NCBI RefSeq assembly: GCF_022023855.1
Contig: NZ_CP059450.1
Span: 1,975,001-2,039,000 of the forward strand
DNA: 64,000 bases
Source of the DNA: Azospirillum brasilense
GTDB lineage: Bacteria; Pseudomonadota; Alphaproteobacteria; Azospirillales; Azospirillaceae
Reading direction: 5' to 3'
Both the position numbers and the translations under genes were made by a program. This document shows positions 34,601-43,726 of the stretch, in pieces (the stretch's first letter is position 1; every line of letters starts with the position of its first letter). The notes beneath the pieces were generated by a model, which worked only from the letters and a program-made list of their open reading frames with translations, did no database searches and was not told the DNA's origin.

Positions 34601-35325
34601 TGGCCGGGCTTCTGGAGGTCGAGGGCCTGTCCAAGCGGTTCCGCGGGCTGAAGGCCGTTTCCAACGTCAGCTTCTCCGTGCCGGAGGGCCGGATCGTCGC
34701 GCTGATCGGGCCGAACGGCGCCGGTAAGACGACCACCTTCAACCTGATCGCCGGGGTCTTCCCGCCCGACGAGGGGCGGGTGCATCTGAAGGGCGCGCCG
34801 ATCACCGGGCTGAAGCCCAACCACATCTGCACGGCGGGCATCGGCCGGACCTTCCAGATCGTTAAGCCCTTCGGGCAGCTGTCGGTCGAGGAAAACGTGA
34901 TCGTCGGCGCGCTGGCCCGCGAACGGTCGGTCGCGGCGGCGCGCGATCAGGCCCGGCGGGTGCTGGACCGGCTGGGGCTGGCGGATCAGGCCAACCGCCC
35001 GGCGCGCAGCCTGACCCTGCCGGACCGCAAGCGGCTGGAGGTCGCCCGCGCGCTCGCCACCCGCCCGATCCTTCTGCTGCTGGACGAGGTGCTGGCCGGT
35101 CTGCGCCCGACCGAGGTCGACCGCATGGTCGAGGTGCTGCGCGACCTGAACCGGCGCGAGGGCATGACGATCCTGATGATCGAGCATGTGATGCGCGCCG
35201 TGATGGCCCTGTCCGACCAGGTGGTCGTTCTGGACCACGGGGAGAAGATCGCTGACGGATTGCCCTCGGAAGTTGTGGCGAACCCCAAGGTGATCGAATC
35301 CTACCTGGGTGCCGAGGATATTTGA
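34600..35325 (+). CDS. livG: ABC transporter ATPase LivG
   Basis: 241 residues. Walker A GPNGAGKTTT, Q-loop region GIGRTFQIVKPF, Walker B LLLLDEVLAGL and switch histidine MIEHVMRAV. The signature motif is SLTLPDRKRLEVARAL rather than LSGGQ; a similar L-x-RKRLE form occurs in one LivG subgroup. No livF (second ATPase) follows: the next gene is a chemoreceptor. Either LivG works as a homodimer or a LivF is encoded elsewhere. Confidence 0.93.
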   Translation: MAGLLEVEGLSKRFRGLKAVSNVSFSVPEGRIVALIGPNGAGKTTTFNLIAGVFPPDEGRVHLKGAPITGLKPNHICTAGIGRTFQIVKPFGQLSVEENVIVGALARERSVAAARDQARRVLDRLGLADQANRPARSLTLPDRKRLEVARALATRPILLLLDEVLAGLRPTEVDRMVEVLRDLNRREGMTILMIEHVMRAVMALSDQVVVLDHGEKIADGLPSEVVANPKVIESYLGAEDI

Positions 35326-35478
35326 CCGCGTGTTTGCAACAGGCGGCCTCGACGCTGGAAACACTCCTTTAATGTTTGTTGGCCCATCATTCGTTCCCAG
35401 ATAAGGGCAACGACCAGACACAGCAACGTCCGGTCGAGAAAACAAGCGTCCGAAAAGGGTGCTGCACGGGAGGAACGA

Positions 35479-37191
35479 ATGAAGGCACTCGGCAATCTGC
35501 GGATTGGCAAGCGGCTGTCCATCGGCTTCGCGGCGGTGATCGCGGTGTTGGTGGTGACGGTCGGCACCGGCCTGCTGCTGACCGACAATGGGAAGACGCT
35601 CAGCCGTCTGGTGGCCGATGTCCGCATGCCGACGGCGCTGGCCGGGCAGGGCATCGTCGCGTCCGTCACCGCGACCAACGCGGCCATGCAGGGCTATCTG
35701 CTGACCAACCGCGAGGACCTGAAGCAGGAGCGCAACGTCGCCTGGGACCGCATCGACGCCCTGCGCCAGGAGATGGACGGCCTGTCGCCGCGCTGGACCG
35801 ACCCGCAAGTGCGGGCCACCTGGGACGCGGTGAAGCCGCTGCTCGACCATCTGCGCCGCGATCAGGACATGGCGGAATCGCTGGGCACCATCGGCGACCA
35901 GATGGGGGCGCTGAACTCGCTGAACGACGACGCGATCCCGCGCGCCAACCAAGTGATGAGCCTGCTGGTCGGCGACGCCCGCTCCAACGACGCCAGCGGC
36001 CTGATCCCGCGCCAGCGCGCCCTGCTGCAGGCCGACACGGAGGGGATGATCCAGGGTGCCGACCGTCTGGTGATGATCCAGGCGGTTCTGCTGACCCTGG
36101 GGCTGCTGATCGCTGCGGCGGCGATCCTGCTGACCTCGCGCTCCATCGTGCGGCCGCTGGGCGCCATGACCGAGGCGATGCGCCGGCTGGCCGACGGCGA
36201 CTCCGCGACCCCTGTGCCGGCCACCGGGCGGGGCGACGAGATCGGGCAGATGGCCAAGGCCGTGCTGGTCTTCAAGGACAACATGATCGCCGCGCGGGAC
36301 GCCGCCGCGCGCGAGCATGCGGAGCAGGACGTCCGCGCCCGCCGCGCCCGCGCCATCGAGGAGCTGACCGGCCGTTTCGACCGCGAGGCGGCGGCCGTGC
36401 TCGGCTCCGTTTCCGCCGCCGCGGTGCAGATGAAGGCGACGGCCAGCCAGCTCGCCGCCACGGCCGAGCAGACCACCCGCCAGTCGGTGACCGTGGCCGG
36501 CGCGTCGGAGCAGGCGAGCGCCAACGTGCAGACCGTCGCCACCGCCACGGAGGAGCTGGCCGCCTCGGTGCAGGAGATCGGGCGGCAGGTCGCCAGCAGC
36601 ACGGCCATCGCCGACGAGGCGGTGCACAAGGCCGAGCGCGCCGATCAGGCGATGCGCAGCCTCGCCTCCGCCTCGGCGGAGATCGTCGCGGTGATCGACC
36701 TGATCACCCAGGTGGCCTCGCAGACCCGGCTGCTGGCGCTGAACGCCACCATCGAGGCGGCGCGGGCCGGCGAGATGGGCAAGGGCTTCGCCGTCGTGGC
36801 GGCGGAGGTGAAGGCGCTGGCCGACCAGACCACCCGCGCCACCGACGAGATCGCCGCGAAGATCGTCTCCGTCCGCAGCGAGACCGAGGGTGCGGTGGCC
36901 TCGATCGGCGACGTGATGGGCACCATCGGGCGAATCAGCGAGGTCGCCTCGACCATCGCCGCGGCGGTGGAGCAGCAGCAGGCGGCGACGCGGGAGATCG
37001 CGCGGAACATCCAGCAGGCGGCGGTCGGCACGCAGGACGTCACCTCCAACATCGCCGACGTGAACCGGGCGGCCAGCGAGACCGGCAGCGCCGCCCGCAA
37101 CGTGCTGGAGGCCGCGGGATCGCTGTCCGATCAGGCGGACGGGCTGCGCAGCAAGGTGGAGGTGTTCCTGACCGCGGTGCGCACCGCCTGA
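35479..37191 (+). CDS. methyl-accepting chemotaxis protein
   Basis: 570 residues. TM1 ~13-35, a periplasmic four-helix-bundle-like domain (~36-190), TM2 ~193-216, HAMP ~217-270, and a cytoplasmic signalling domain with the hairpin tip LALNATIEAARAGEMGKGFAVV split around ~425-445. No C-terminal CheR-docking pentapeptide is visible. GGAGG lies just before ATG 35479. It follows livG by 153 bases, so its ligand could relate to that transporter; this is inference only. Confidence 0.95.
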   Translation: MKALGNLRIGKRLSIGFAAVIAVLVVTVGTGLLLTDNGKTLSRLVADVRMPTALAGQGIVASVTATNAAMQGYLLTNREDLKQERNVAWDRIDALRQEMDGLSPRWTDPQVRATWDAVKPLLDHLRRDQDMAESLGTIGDQMGALNSLNDDAIPRANQVMSLLVGDARSNDASGLIPRQRALLQADTEGMIQGADRLVMIQAVLLTLGLLIAAAAILLTSRSIVRPLGAMTEAMRRLADGDSATPVPATGRGDEIGQMAKAVLVFKDNMIAARDAAAREHAEQDVRARRARAIEELTGRFDREAAAVLGSVSAAAVQMKATASQLAATAEQTTRQSVTVAGASEQASANVQTVATATEELAASVQEIGRQVASSTAIADEAVHKAERADQAMRSLASASAEIVAVIDLITQVASQTRLLALNATIEAARAGEMGKGFAVVAAEVKALADQTTRATDEIAAKIVSVRSETEGAVASIGDVMGTIGRISEVASTIAAAVEQQQAATREIARNIQQAAVGTQDVTSNIADVNRAASETGSAARNVLEAAGSLSDQADGLRSKVEVFLTAVRTA

Positions 37192-37306
37192 CGCGGCGGA
37201 CGGCGTGTCGGGGAGCAAAAGTTCGGTGCGCCGGGTCTGTTTCCAGATCAGGACTTGACCCGGACGCCCGAGCCCGTCAGCTTCTCGCCGGGCTCCCCCG
37301 TGACGC

Positions 37307-38434
37307 ATGCACATGAACCGACTGCAACGCTATCTCTTCCGCAATCTTCTGATCGCCCTTCTCTATTCCACGGCCGGCCTGACCCTGACGATCTGGCTGA
37401 GCCAGTCCTTGCGGCTGATCGAGATGGTGGTGGAAGCCGGGGCGCCGATGCGGGTGTTCCTGTGGCTGCTCGTCCTGACGGTGCCGACCTTCCTCGGCAT
37501 CGTGCTGCCGCTGGCGCTGGTCGGGGCGGTGCTGTTCACCTACAACCGCTTGGCGACCGACAGCGAACTGGTGGTGATGCGCGCCGCCGGCGTCGGTCCC
37601 TTCGCCCTGGCGGCCCCGGCGATGCTGCTGGCCTTCGGTGTGACGGTGGTCGTCTATGTGCTGAACCTGTGGCTGACGCCCGCCGCCCACCAGGAGTTGG
37701 TGCGCATGGAATACGCCGTGCGCAGCGACTATTCGCAGCTGTTCCTGCGCGAAGGCGTCTTCAACGAGGTGGGCGACCGCTTCAGCGTCTTCGTGCGCGA
37801 GCGCGACAGCGACGCCAATCTGCACAACGTGATCATCCATGACGGGCGGGTCCCGGAGAAGCCGGTGACGATCATGGGCGAGCGGGCGGTGATGCTGACC
37901 GGGTCGGAGGGCGCGCGCTTCGTCGTCTTCAACGGCAACCGGCAGGAGCTGGACCGCAAGACCAACCGGCTGTCCCAGCTTTTCTTCGAACGCTACGCCG
38001 TGGACCTGAAGGTGCTGAGCAGCGCAAATGCCGAGCGTTATCCGGACGCCCGCGAACGCTCCACCGACGAGTTGCTGCACCCGTCGCCCCAGATGGCGGA
38101 GGACCCGAAGATGATGCGGGACCTGCTGGCGGAACTGCACCACCGCCTGTCCTCGCCCCTGCTGGCGCTGGCCTACACCATGGTGGCGCTGGCCTGCCTG
38201 CTGTCGGGCGAATTCAACCGCCGTGGCCAGTCGGTGCGCGTGACCACCGCGGTGCTGGTCGTGATGGCGATCCAGTCCGCCGTCCTCGGCCTGTCCAGCC
38301 TCGCCGCCAAGGTGACCGTGCTGGTGCCGCTGATGTATGTGCTGCCGGTGGCGGCCCTGGCGCCGGCGGCCTGGATCCTGTCGCGCAACCTGCGGCGGCG
38401 CGTGCCGCCCGGCGGCGAAGCGGCGGCGGGCTGA
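37307..38434 (+). CDS. lptF: LPS export permease LptF
   Basis: 375 residues. Inner-membrane subunit of the LptB2FG transporter that extracts lipopolysaccharide. Six membrane helices with a large periplasmic beta-jellyroll (~125-260). Conserved features: RYLFRNLLIALLYSTAGL, TYNRLATDSELVVMRAAG (coupling helix) and HRLSSPLLALAYTMVALA. ATG 37313 is an alternative start 2 codons later. The lptG gene normally following lptF is absent here; instead a heptosyltransferase-like gene follows. Confidence 0.92.
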   Translation: MHMNRLQRYLFRNLLIALLYSTAGLTLTIWLSQSLRLIEMVVEAGAPMRVFLWLLVLTVPTFLGIVLPLALVGAVLFTYNRLATDSELVVMRAAGVGPFALAAPAMLLAFGVTVVVYVLNLWLTPAAHQELVRMEYAVRSDYSQLFLREGVFNEVGDRFSVFVRERDSDANLHNVIIHDGRVPEKPVTIMGERAVMLTGSEGARFVVFNGNRQELDRKTNRLSQLFFERYAVDLKVLSSANAERYPDARERSTDELLHPSPQMAEDPKMMRDLLAELHHRLSSPLLALAYTMVALACLLSGEFNRRGQSVRVTTAVLVVMAIQSAVLGLSSLAAKVTVLVPLMYVLPVAALAPAAWILSRNLRRRVPPGGEAAAG

Positions 38435-38450
38435 GGAGGCGGGCCGGCTC

Positions 38451-39479
38451 TTGCGCATCCTGTTCATCACCTCCAACCGGCTGGGCGACGCTGTCCTCTC
38501 CACCGGCCTGCTGGCCCATCTGAGTGAACGGCATCCGGACGCCGCGCTGACCATCGCCTGCGGCCCGCTGCCGGCACCGCTGTTCCGTTCCGTTCCGGGG
38601 CTGGAGCGGCTGATCCCCATGCCGAAGCGGGCCTGGGCGCGGCATTGGATCGACCTGTGGAGGGCCTGCGTCGGCACGCGCTGGGATCTGGTGGTGGACC
38701 TGCGCAACTCTGCGGTCGGCCGTCTGGTGCTGGCGAAACGCCGGTTCTTCCACGCCCGCGCCCCGCATCTCCACAAGGTGGAGGAGATCGGACAGGTGCT
38801 CCGCCTGTCCCCGCCGCCGTCGCCCCGCCTGTGGATCGACGCGGCGGCGGCCGCGGCGGCCGACCGGCTGCTGCCCGGCGGCGCGGAGCCGTTCCTGGCG
38901 ATCGGCCCGACCGCGAACTGGACCGGCAAGGAATGGCCGGCGGACCGCTTCGCCGAACTCGCAACGCGGCTGACCGGACCCGGCGGCCGGCTGTCCGGCC
39001 GGCGCGTCGCCGTCCTCGCCGCCGGTCCGGAACGCGAACGCGCCCGACCGGTCCTGGAGGCGCTGGGCGAGCGGGCCATCGACCTGACCGGGCGCACCGA
39101 CCCGATGGCCGCGGCGGCCTGCGTGCGCCGGGCGGCGCTCTACATCGGCAACGATTCCGGGCTGATGCACATCGCCGCCGCCGCCGGCACGCCGACCGTC
39201 GGCCTCTTCGGGCCGGGTTTTCCCGAGACCTACGGCCCTTGGGGCGTGGCGGCGCGCACCGTGATCAGCCGGGTTCCGCGGTCCGAGCTCCTGGCCCGTC
39301 AGAAGGCCGATCCGCAGGCCACCGGCCTGATGGACGGCATTTCCGTGGAAGCGGTCGAACTGGCGGCGGGAGAACTGCTGGAAGCGGCGACGCCGAACTC
39401 GACAATGCCGGTCCCTCTAATGCCGGACTGCCGCGAAGTCGTGACAAATCCTTGCAAATCACCGGAGACAGGTCCCTAA
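38451..39479 (+). CDS. glycosyltransferase family 9 (heptosyltransferase-like)
   Basis: 342 residues. GT-B enzyme of the ADP-heptose:LPS heptosyltransferase family: RILFITSNRLGDAVLSTGLL at the N-terminus, LAIGPTANWTGKEWPADRF, and the donor site IGNDSGLMHIAAAAGTPTVGLFG. The start is a TTG at 38451, with GAGGAGG at 38433-38439, because no ATG or GTG precedes the first strand. The last ~30 residues (after ELLEAAT) look non-conserved. It follows lptF directly, suggesting a shared role in LPS core synthesis and export. Confidence 0.88.
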   Translation: MRILFITSNRLGDAVLSTGLLAHLSERHPDAALTIACGPLPAPLFRSVPGLERLIPMPKRAWARHWIDLWRACVGTRWDLVVDLRNSAVGRLVLAKRRFFHARAPHLHKVEEIGQVLRLSPPPSPRLWIDAAAAAAADRLLPGGAEPFLAIGPTANWTGKEWPADRFAELATRLTGPGGRLSGRRVAVLAAGPERERARPVLEALGERAIDLTGRTDPMAAAACVRRAALYIGNDSGLMHIAAAAGTPTVGLFGPGFPETYGPWGVAARTVISRVPRSELLARQKADPQATGLMDGISVEAVELAAGELLEAATPNSTMPVPLMPDCREVVTNPCKSPETGP

Positions 39480-39481
39480 AG

Positions 39482-39510
39482 TTGACAAGGATTGAAGGAT
39501 CGCTGACAAT
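39482..39510 (+). promoter_or_regulatory. candidate promoter of flaF
   Basis: TTGACA (39482-39487), a 17-base spacer and GACAAT (39505-39510), 62 bases before the flaF ATG. The -35 box is a perfect match; the -10 box matches four of six bases. Confidence 0.5.
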
Positions 39511-39571
39511 CCATTTGGTCCGGACCTGATTCAGCATTGCTCTGTCCGGCGGCCTGTCCCGAGGGTTTGGA

Positions 39572-40045
39572 ATGAAGCCGACACCGACATACGCGAACAA
39601 GCCGACCTCCGACAATCCCCGCGATGTCGAGGCTTGGGCTTTGGCGGAGGCGTCGCGACGCCTGATCGATGCCGGGCGCAGCCCCGTGAACGAAGAGACG
39701 CTTCGCGGTGCCCTGCAATTGAACCAGCGCCTGTGGACGATTTTCCAGGCCGCGATGACCGAGGAGGATTGCGGCCACCCGCCGGAGGTGCGGACCAATA
39801 TCGCCGCCCTGTCGCTGCTGGTCGACCGCGAGACCATGGCCCGGCTGATCGACCTGGATGTGTCGAAGCTGGAGACCCTCATCAGCATCAACCGTTCGGT
39901 GGCAAGCGGCCTGACTGCCCGCCCCGACGCGCCCGCCCAGGTCCAGCCGGCGCCGGCTCCGCAGGCGGCGCGCGCGCCGATGGCTCCGCCGGTTTCCGCT
40001 CCGGACGGCCAGCCGCCGCGCCAGTCGCTGCGGATCTCGATCTGA
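39572..40045 (+). CDS. flaF: flagellar biosynthesis regulator FlaF
   Basis: 157 residues. Residues ~19-115 match FlaF of alphaproteobacteria: AWALAEASRRLIDAG, LRGALQLNQRLWTIFQ, EVRTNIAALSLLVDRET and LISINRSVASGL. In Caulobacter FlaF acts with FlbT to couple flagellin synthesis and secretion to hook completion. The C-terminal ~40 residues are Pro/Ala-rich and look disordered, an extension beyond the usual ~120. No flbT or flagellin gene is in the window. It is convergent with flgL and followed by a strong terminator. Confidence 0.85.
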   Translation: MKPTPTYANKPTSDNPRDVEAWALAEASRRLIDAGRSPVNEETLRGALQLNQRLWTIFQAAMTEEDCGHPPEVRTNIAALSLLVDRETMARLIDLDVSKLETLISINRSVASGLTARPDAPAQVQPAPAPQAARAPMAPPVSAPDGQPPRQSLRISI

Positions 40046-40080
40046 GGTCCCCGGGCTTCAAAAGGAAAACCGGTCAAAAG

Positions 40081-40113
40081 AAAACCGGCGCCCCTCGGGG
40101 CGCCGGTTTTTTT
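40081..40113. terminator. strong intrinsic terminator between flaF and flgL
   Basis: A 13-14 bp stem AAAACCGGCGCCCC/GGGGCGCCGGTTTT (40081-40110) with a tight TC-centred loop and a run of seven T ending at 40113. On the minus strand it is followed by TTTTCTTTT, so it can also stop flgL transcription. Confidence 0.9.
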
Positions 40114-40127
40114 AATTGGCGGCCGTA

Positions 40128-40151
40128 CCCTCCCCTCGTCGCAGGGGAGGG
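40128..40151. repeat. GA/CT-rich palindrome after flgL
   Basis: 9-bp arms CCCTCCCCT (40128-40136) and AGGGGAGGG (40143-40151) with a 6-base loop. Similar in composition to the larger intergenic element at 61381-61556. It may be a REP-like unit or a second flgL terminator. Confidence 0.5.
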
Positions 40152-40164
40152 AGCCATCACCGCT

Positions 40165-42231
40165 TCAGGCGATGTAGTTCAGCAATGACAGCTTCTGGCG
40201 CTGACCGGCGACCGTGTAGGCGGCCTCCAGGGCGTTCATGGAGGTGCGCAGGCGGGCCGCCACCTCCGTCTCGTCGATGCCTTCGATGCCGGCGATGCGC
40301 TCGACCACCGTGGCCGACGCGGTGGTGTGGGCGGTCTTCTTCTCCTCCAGCGTCGCGAGGTCGGACGCCACCTTGGAGTGGACCGAGCGCACCTCGTCCT
40401 TGGCCTGGGCCATCAGCTCCCGCGACTTGGTGATGTACTCCTCGTACTTGCCGGGGTTGGACGCGGCGACGTGGGCCATGCGGAAGGCGGCGACCAGCTT
40501 CTGGAAAGCGCGGTCGTCGCTGGTGACGCCGTAGGTCAGAGTCTGGCCGTCGTCGATGGTGACCGCGGCCTTGTCCCACGCCTTGCTGTTCTTCCGGTTC
40601 GACATGTATTCCGAATCGTAGAAGGGCAGGTCCGGCGGGTCCACATAGGGCAGATCGGTCAGCGCGTCGGCCTGCGACGGCAGGGTAGCGACCGAGATGG
40701 TGTTGTCGATCTGGCCGTTGACCGCCCGCACCGAGGTGGTGAACTGCTGCACGCGCGACGGATGGTTGGGGTCCATCGTGGTGTCGCTGGTCAGCTGGAT
40801 GGTCGATCCGTTGCCGGCGGCGTCGATGGTCACCGGCGGGACCGGGCTGGTCTTGGAGAACTCGGCGCGCAGCATGTCGGCCACCTTCGACACGTCGGTG
40901 ACGCCGTTGTTGTAGTCCTTCTCCGTGACCGTGTAGCGGACCGTGTATTGCTGATAGGGCGGCAGGTCCTCGGGCTCGTCCGGATGTTCCGAGTAGTATT
41001 TCCGGTTGAAGGGGTCGTCCGGGTCGCCGACGGTGACGTTGATCTCGTAGGTGTCGCCGATGTCCACGCCATCGCCGGTCAGCGCGAAGCTGTCGATCTG
41101 CTTCAGCCCGGTGCCGGCGGGCGCCGGCAGGGTGGCCGCCTGGGTGGTGGTCGGCGCCGTCATCGAATTGTCGATGCTCATCGAGTTCTGGACGCGCGCC
41201 TTCACGTCGAACTTCTGGCTCGGGTCCTCGCTGATCAGCGAGATGACGCCGTTGGCGGCGGCGGCGATGATCGGCAGCTTCGGATTGGCCGACTGGATCA
41301 GGCTGTTGAGCGTGCTGGCCACGAAGGTGACGGTCTTCGGATCGCCCGGCTGGACCTGATAGCCGAAGGGCTTGCCGTCGATCGACACTTCGAAGTAATC
41401 GTCGGCGTTGACCATCGACCCGTTCAGCGTCACGCGGGTGGACTGCGGCTGGGACAGCAGGTCGCCGACCGGCTCCGTGCCGTAGCGCGAGCCGGCGAAC
41501 AGGTAGCGGTCGCCGAACTGCTCGTTCAGAAGCTGCTGGATGTCGCGCAGCGCGCCCTCGACCCGATCGCGCATGTCGTTGGCCTGCGGCCAGCTCACGT
41601 TGAAGGTGCTGCTCGACGCCGCGGTGAGCTGGTCGAAGCTGAGGTTCAGGACCGCGCCTTCGCCGGGGCCGCCATCGATCTTGAAGTTGTAGCCGCCGCC
41701 GTCGCTGGGGGGCACGGTCTTCAGATTGATGGTGCGGGTGGTCTTGCCGCCCAGCCCGTCGGTCACCGTCACATCGAACGAGCCGTTGACGCCATCCTTC
41801 GAGGGGATGGAGGTCACGGTGTAGCGGGCGTTCTGGGTGAAGGTGGACTTGTCGCCGTTGACCGTCAGCTTCAGCGCGTCGGGATTGCTGTTGAAGGGGG
41901 AGGTGACGGTGGCCGGCCCCGGCTGGAACGGCATCAGGTTGCTGCTCTGCCAATCCGTGGCCAGCTTCTCCAGGCTGTTCAGCACCGTGTCGGTCGCCTT
42001 GACGCGTGGCGACGCGGTGTTGATGTTCTGGACGTACGACTCGCGCTGGGTCAGCTCGGCGCGCAGGGCGAGCAGCTTCTGCGTCTCGGCCCCGTAGGCG
42101 TTCAGGTCGGTGGATTTCTTCCCGGTGGTCAACTGCTCCGAGAGCGTGTCCACCTTGTTCTGGCCGTTGGTCAGGTTGCGAACCAGGCCAAGATACTTGG
42201 CGTAGCTGCTGACTTGAGTGACGGAGCTCAT
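40165..42231 (-). CDS. flgL: flagellar hook-associated protein 3 (FlgL), enlarged
   Basis: 688 residues, more than twice the E. coli protein. Flagellin-like ends are intact: N-terminal TQVSSYAKYLGLVRNLTNGQ and DTLSEQLTTGKKSTDLNAYG, C-terminal VVERIAGIEGIDETEVAARL. FlgL joins the hook cap region to the filament. The extra length is in the middle. It includes two copies (~276-350 and ~391-505) of a beta-rich module related to those in FlgE (for example IGDTYEINV and FDVKARVQNS). Its ATG overlaps the flgK stop by 4 bases. Confidence 0.93.
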   Translation of the reverse strand: MSSVTQVSSYAKYLGLVRNLTNGQNKVDTLSEQLTTGKKSTDLNAYGAETQKLLALRAELTQRESYVQNINTASPRVKATDTVLNSLEKLATDWQSSNLMPFQPGPATVTSPFNSNPDALKLTVNGDKSTFTQNARYTVTSIPSKDGVNGSFDVTVTDGLGGKTTRTINLKTVPPSDGGGYNFKIDGGPGEGAVLNLSFDQLTAASSSTFNVSWPQANDMRDRVEGALRDIQQLLNEQFGDRYLFAGSRYGTEPVGDLLSQPQSTRVTLNGSMVNADDYFEVSIDGKPFGYQVQPGDPKTVTFVASTLNSLIQSANPKLPIIAAAANGVISLISEDPSQKFDVKARVQNSMSIDNSMTAPTTTQAATLPAPAGTGLKQIDSFALTGDGVDIGDTYEINVTVGDPDDPFNRKYYSEHPDEPEDLPPYQQYTVRYTVTEKDYNNGVTDVSKVADMLRAEFSKTSPVPPVTIDAAGNGSTIQLTSDTTMDPNHPSRVQQFTTSVRAVNGQIDNTISVATLPSQADALTDLPYVDPPDLPFYDSEYMSNRKNSKAWDKAAVTIDDGQTLTYGVTSDDRAFQKLVAAFRMAHVAASNPGKYEEYITKSRELMAQAKDEVRSVHSKVASDLATLEEKKTAHTTASATVVERIAGIEGIDETEVAARLRTSMNALEAAYTVAGQRQKLSLLNYIA
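40717..41406 (-). repeat. FlgE-like module pair inside flgL
   Basis: Codons ~276-505 of flgL. The junction between the modules (FDVKARVQN, a Thr-rich linker, SFALTGDG, DTYEINV) lines up with FlgE residues ~811-862 (FEAKASIQN, Thr-rich linker, SVTLTGTPG, AEYTVIV). Seen at protein level; the DNA copies are diverged. Confidence 0.65.
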
Positions 42232-43634
42232 CGGACGATCGCCTCCAGCGCGTCAAACATCGTGTTGGCCACTTGCATGACCCGTGCCGACGCGGCGTAG
42301 GAGGTCTGGAGCTGCTGCAGATTCGCGATTTCCTCGTCGATGTTGACGCCGGTCGTCGCGTGGTAGCGCTCCTCCAGGATCTGGCGGGAGTCCTTGTCCA
42401 ACGAGGACTTGTCCATCGCAGTCTTGGCCGCGGACATCCAGCCGCCGGTGATGTTGCTGGTGATGGAACTGAAGGACGCGCCCTCCAGCTTCAGCCCGTC
42501 GGCCTGGAAGCTGCGGCCCGTCGCGCTGAGCGCCGTGACCACGTCCTTGACGGCCGCGCTCTTCAGCTTCTTGGTGTTGTTCAGCAGGTTTTCGTTCACG
42601 TGGATGGTGAAGCGGTCGTTGCCCATGAAGAACTGCGTGCCTTCCTCGCCCGGGACCGTCTTGGCCTGATCGTAGGCGTCGCGGAAGCTGGTGGGCTCGC
42701 CCGGCTTGGTGGAGCCGGTGAACATCTGCGCGTAAGCGTCGAGCTGCGAGCGCAGTTTGCGGATCACCTCGGTGGTCGGGTCGGCGCTGGCCGCCTGCGG
42801 CGGGTTGGCGGTGGAGCCGTCGGCCCGCAGGTTCATCAGCGCGGCAACCTTGCCTTCCTTCAGGTGCTGGTTGACGTTGGTGACTTGATTGCCCACCGTC
42901 AGGTTGATATTGCCGCCCTCGTAGGAAAGATTTGCCGCCTGGCTGTCGACCAGCGCCAGTCCCGTGGGGGTGAAGACGGCGATGCGGCCGTCCGGGCGGG
43001 CCATCGTGCGCACGCCGACATAGGTGCTCAGCTCGCGGATCAGCCCGTCGCGCTTGTCGGCCACCTCGTTGCCGGCCGAGCCGTAGCCCTGCAGCGACAC
43101 GATGTTGTTGTTGATGCTCTCGATTTCCTTCAGCAGCCGGTTCACCTCGCCGACCGACTGGCTGAGGTCCCCCTGGATCTCGCGGTCCATGTCCTCGACA
43201 CCCTGGGACACGCGATTGATCTCGCGCGCGAAGGTGTCGGCGGCCTGGATGAGCTGGTACTGCGCGACCTCGCTCTCCGGGGAGGTTTCCACCGCCTTCC
43301 AGGCGGTCTGGAAGGCTTCGGCGTACTGGTTCAACTGCGGCTTGCCGCTGGTCGTACGCAGCAGGTCGCCCAGCTGCTGCATGTAGGAGGATTTGGTGGC
43401 CGACGAGCCCTCGCGCGCGGTCAGGTCCTGCACCTGGCTGAGCAGGGCGGAATCGACCTCGCGGCGGTACTGGGAGGTGAGGACGAACCCGTTGGAATCC
43501 AGCACGTTCGACACGGTGTGCCGGGTGCGGGTGGGGTCGTCGGCGCGGGCGACGTTGTCCGAGACCAGCTTCACCTGGGCCTGGACCGCACGGAGGCTGG
43601 CCGTCGCGCTGCCGAGGGCGCCGAAGAGGGACAT
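42228..43634 (-). CDS. flgK: flagellar hook-associated protein 1 (FlgK)
   Basis: 468 residues. First hook-filament junction protein. N-terminal region SLFGALGSATASLRAVQAQV and VSDNVARADDPTRTRHTVS (a variant of the flagellar rod/hook signature ANTxTxGY); C-terminal ISNLQQLQTSYAASARVMQ-like segment is seen as IANLQQLQTSYAASARVMQV and supports D0/D1 packing. It is transcribed with flgL (4-base overlap) and lies 92 bases downstream of flgE. Confidence 0.94.
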   Translation of the reverse strand: MSLFGALGSATASLRAVQAQVKLVSDNVARADDPTRTRHTVSNVLDSNGFVLTSQYRREVDSALLSQVQDLTAREGSSATKSSYMQQLGDLLRTTSGKPQLNQYAEAFQTAWKAVETSPESEVAQYQLIQAADTFAREINRVSQGVEDMDREIQGDLSQSVGEVNRLLKEIESINNNIVSLQGYGSAGNEVADKRDGLIRELSTYVGVRTMARPDGRIAVFTPTGLALVDSQAANLSYEGGNINLTVGNQVTNVNQHLKEGKVAALMNLRADGSTANPPQAASADPTTEVIRKLRSQLDAYAQMFTGSTKPGEPTSFRDAYDQAKTVPGEEGTQFFMGNDRFTIHVNENLLNNTKKLKSAAVKDVVTALSATGRSFQADGLKLEGASFSSITSNITGGWMSAAKTAMDKSSLDKDSRQILEERYHATTGVNIDEEIANLQQLQTSYAASARVMQVANTMFDALEAIVR

Positions 43635-43726
43635 GGTCGTTGGACCTTTCGTCTACGGGGAAAGCGGTCTGCTGTTGACCGGGCGGGCCGCGGGTCACGC
43701 GGCCGCCCGCTGGATCAGGACCGCGC

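Noticed and set aside
35326..35478. Sigma54 promoter before the chemoreceptor gene
   Set aside because: TTGGCCCATCATTCGTT resembles the -24 element, but the -12 GC is GT at the required spacing.
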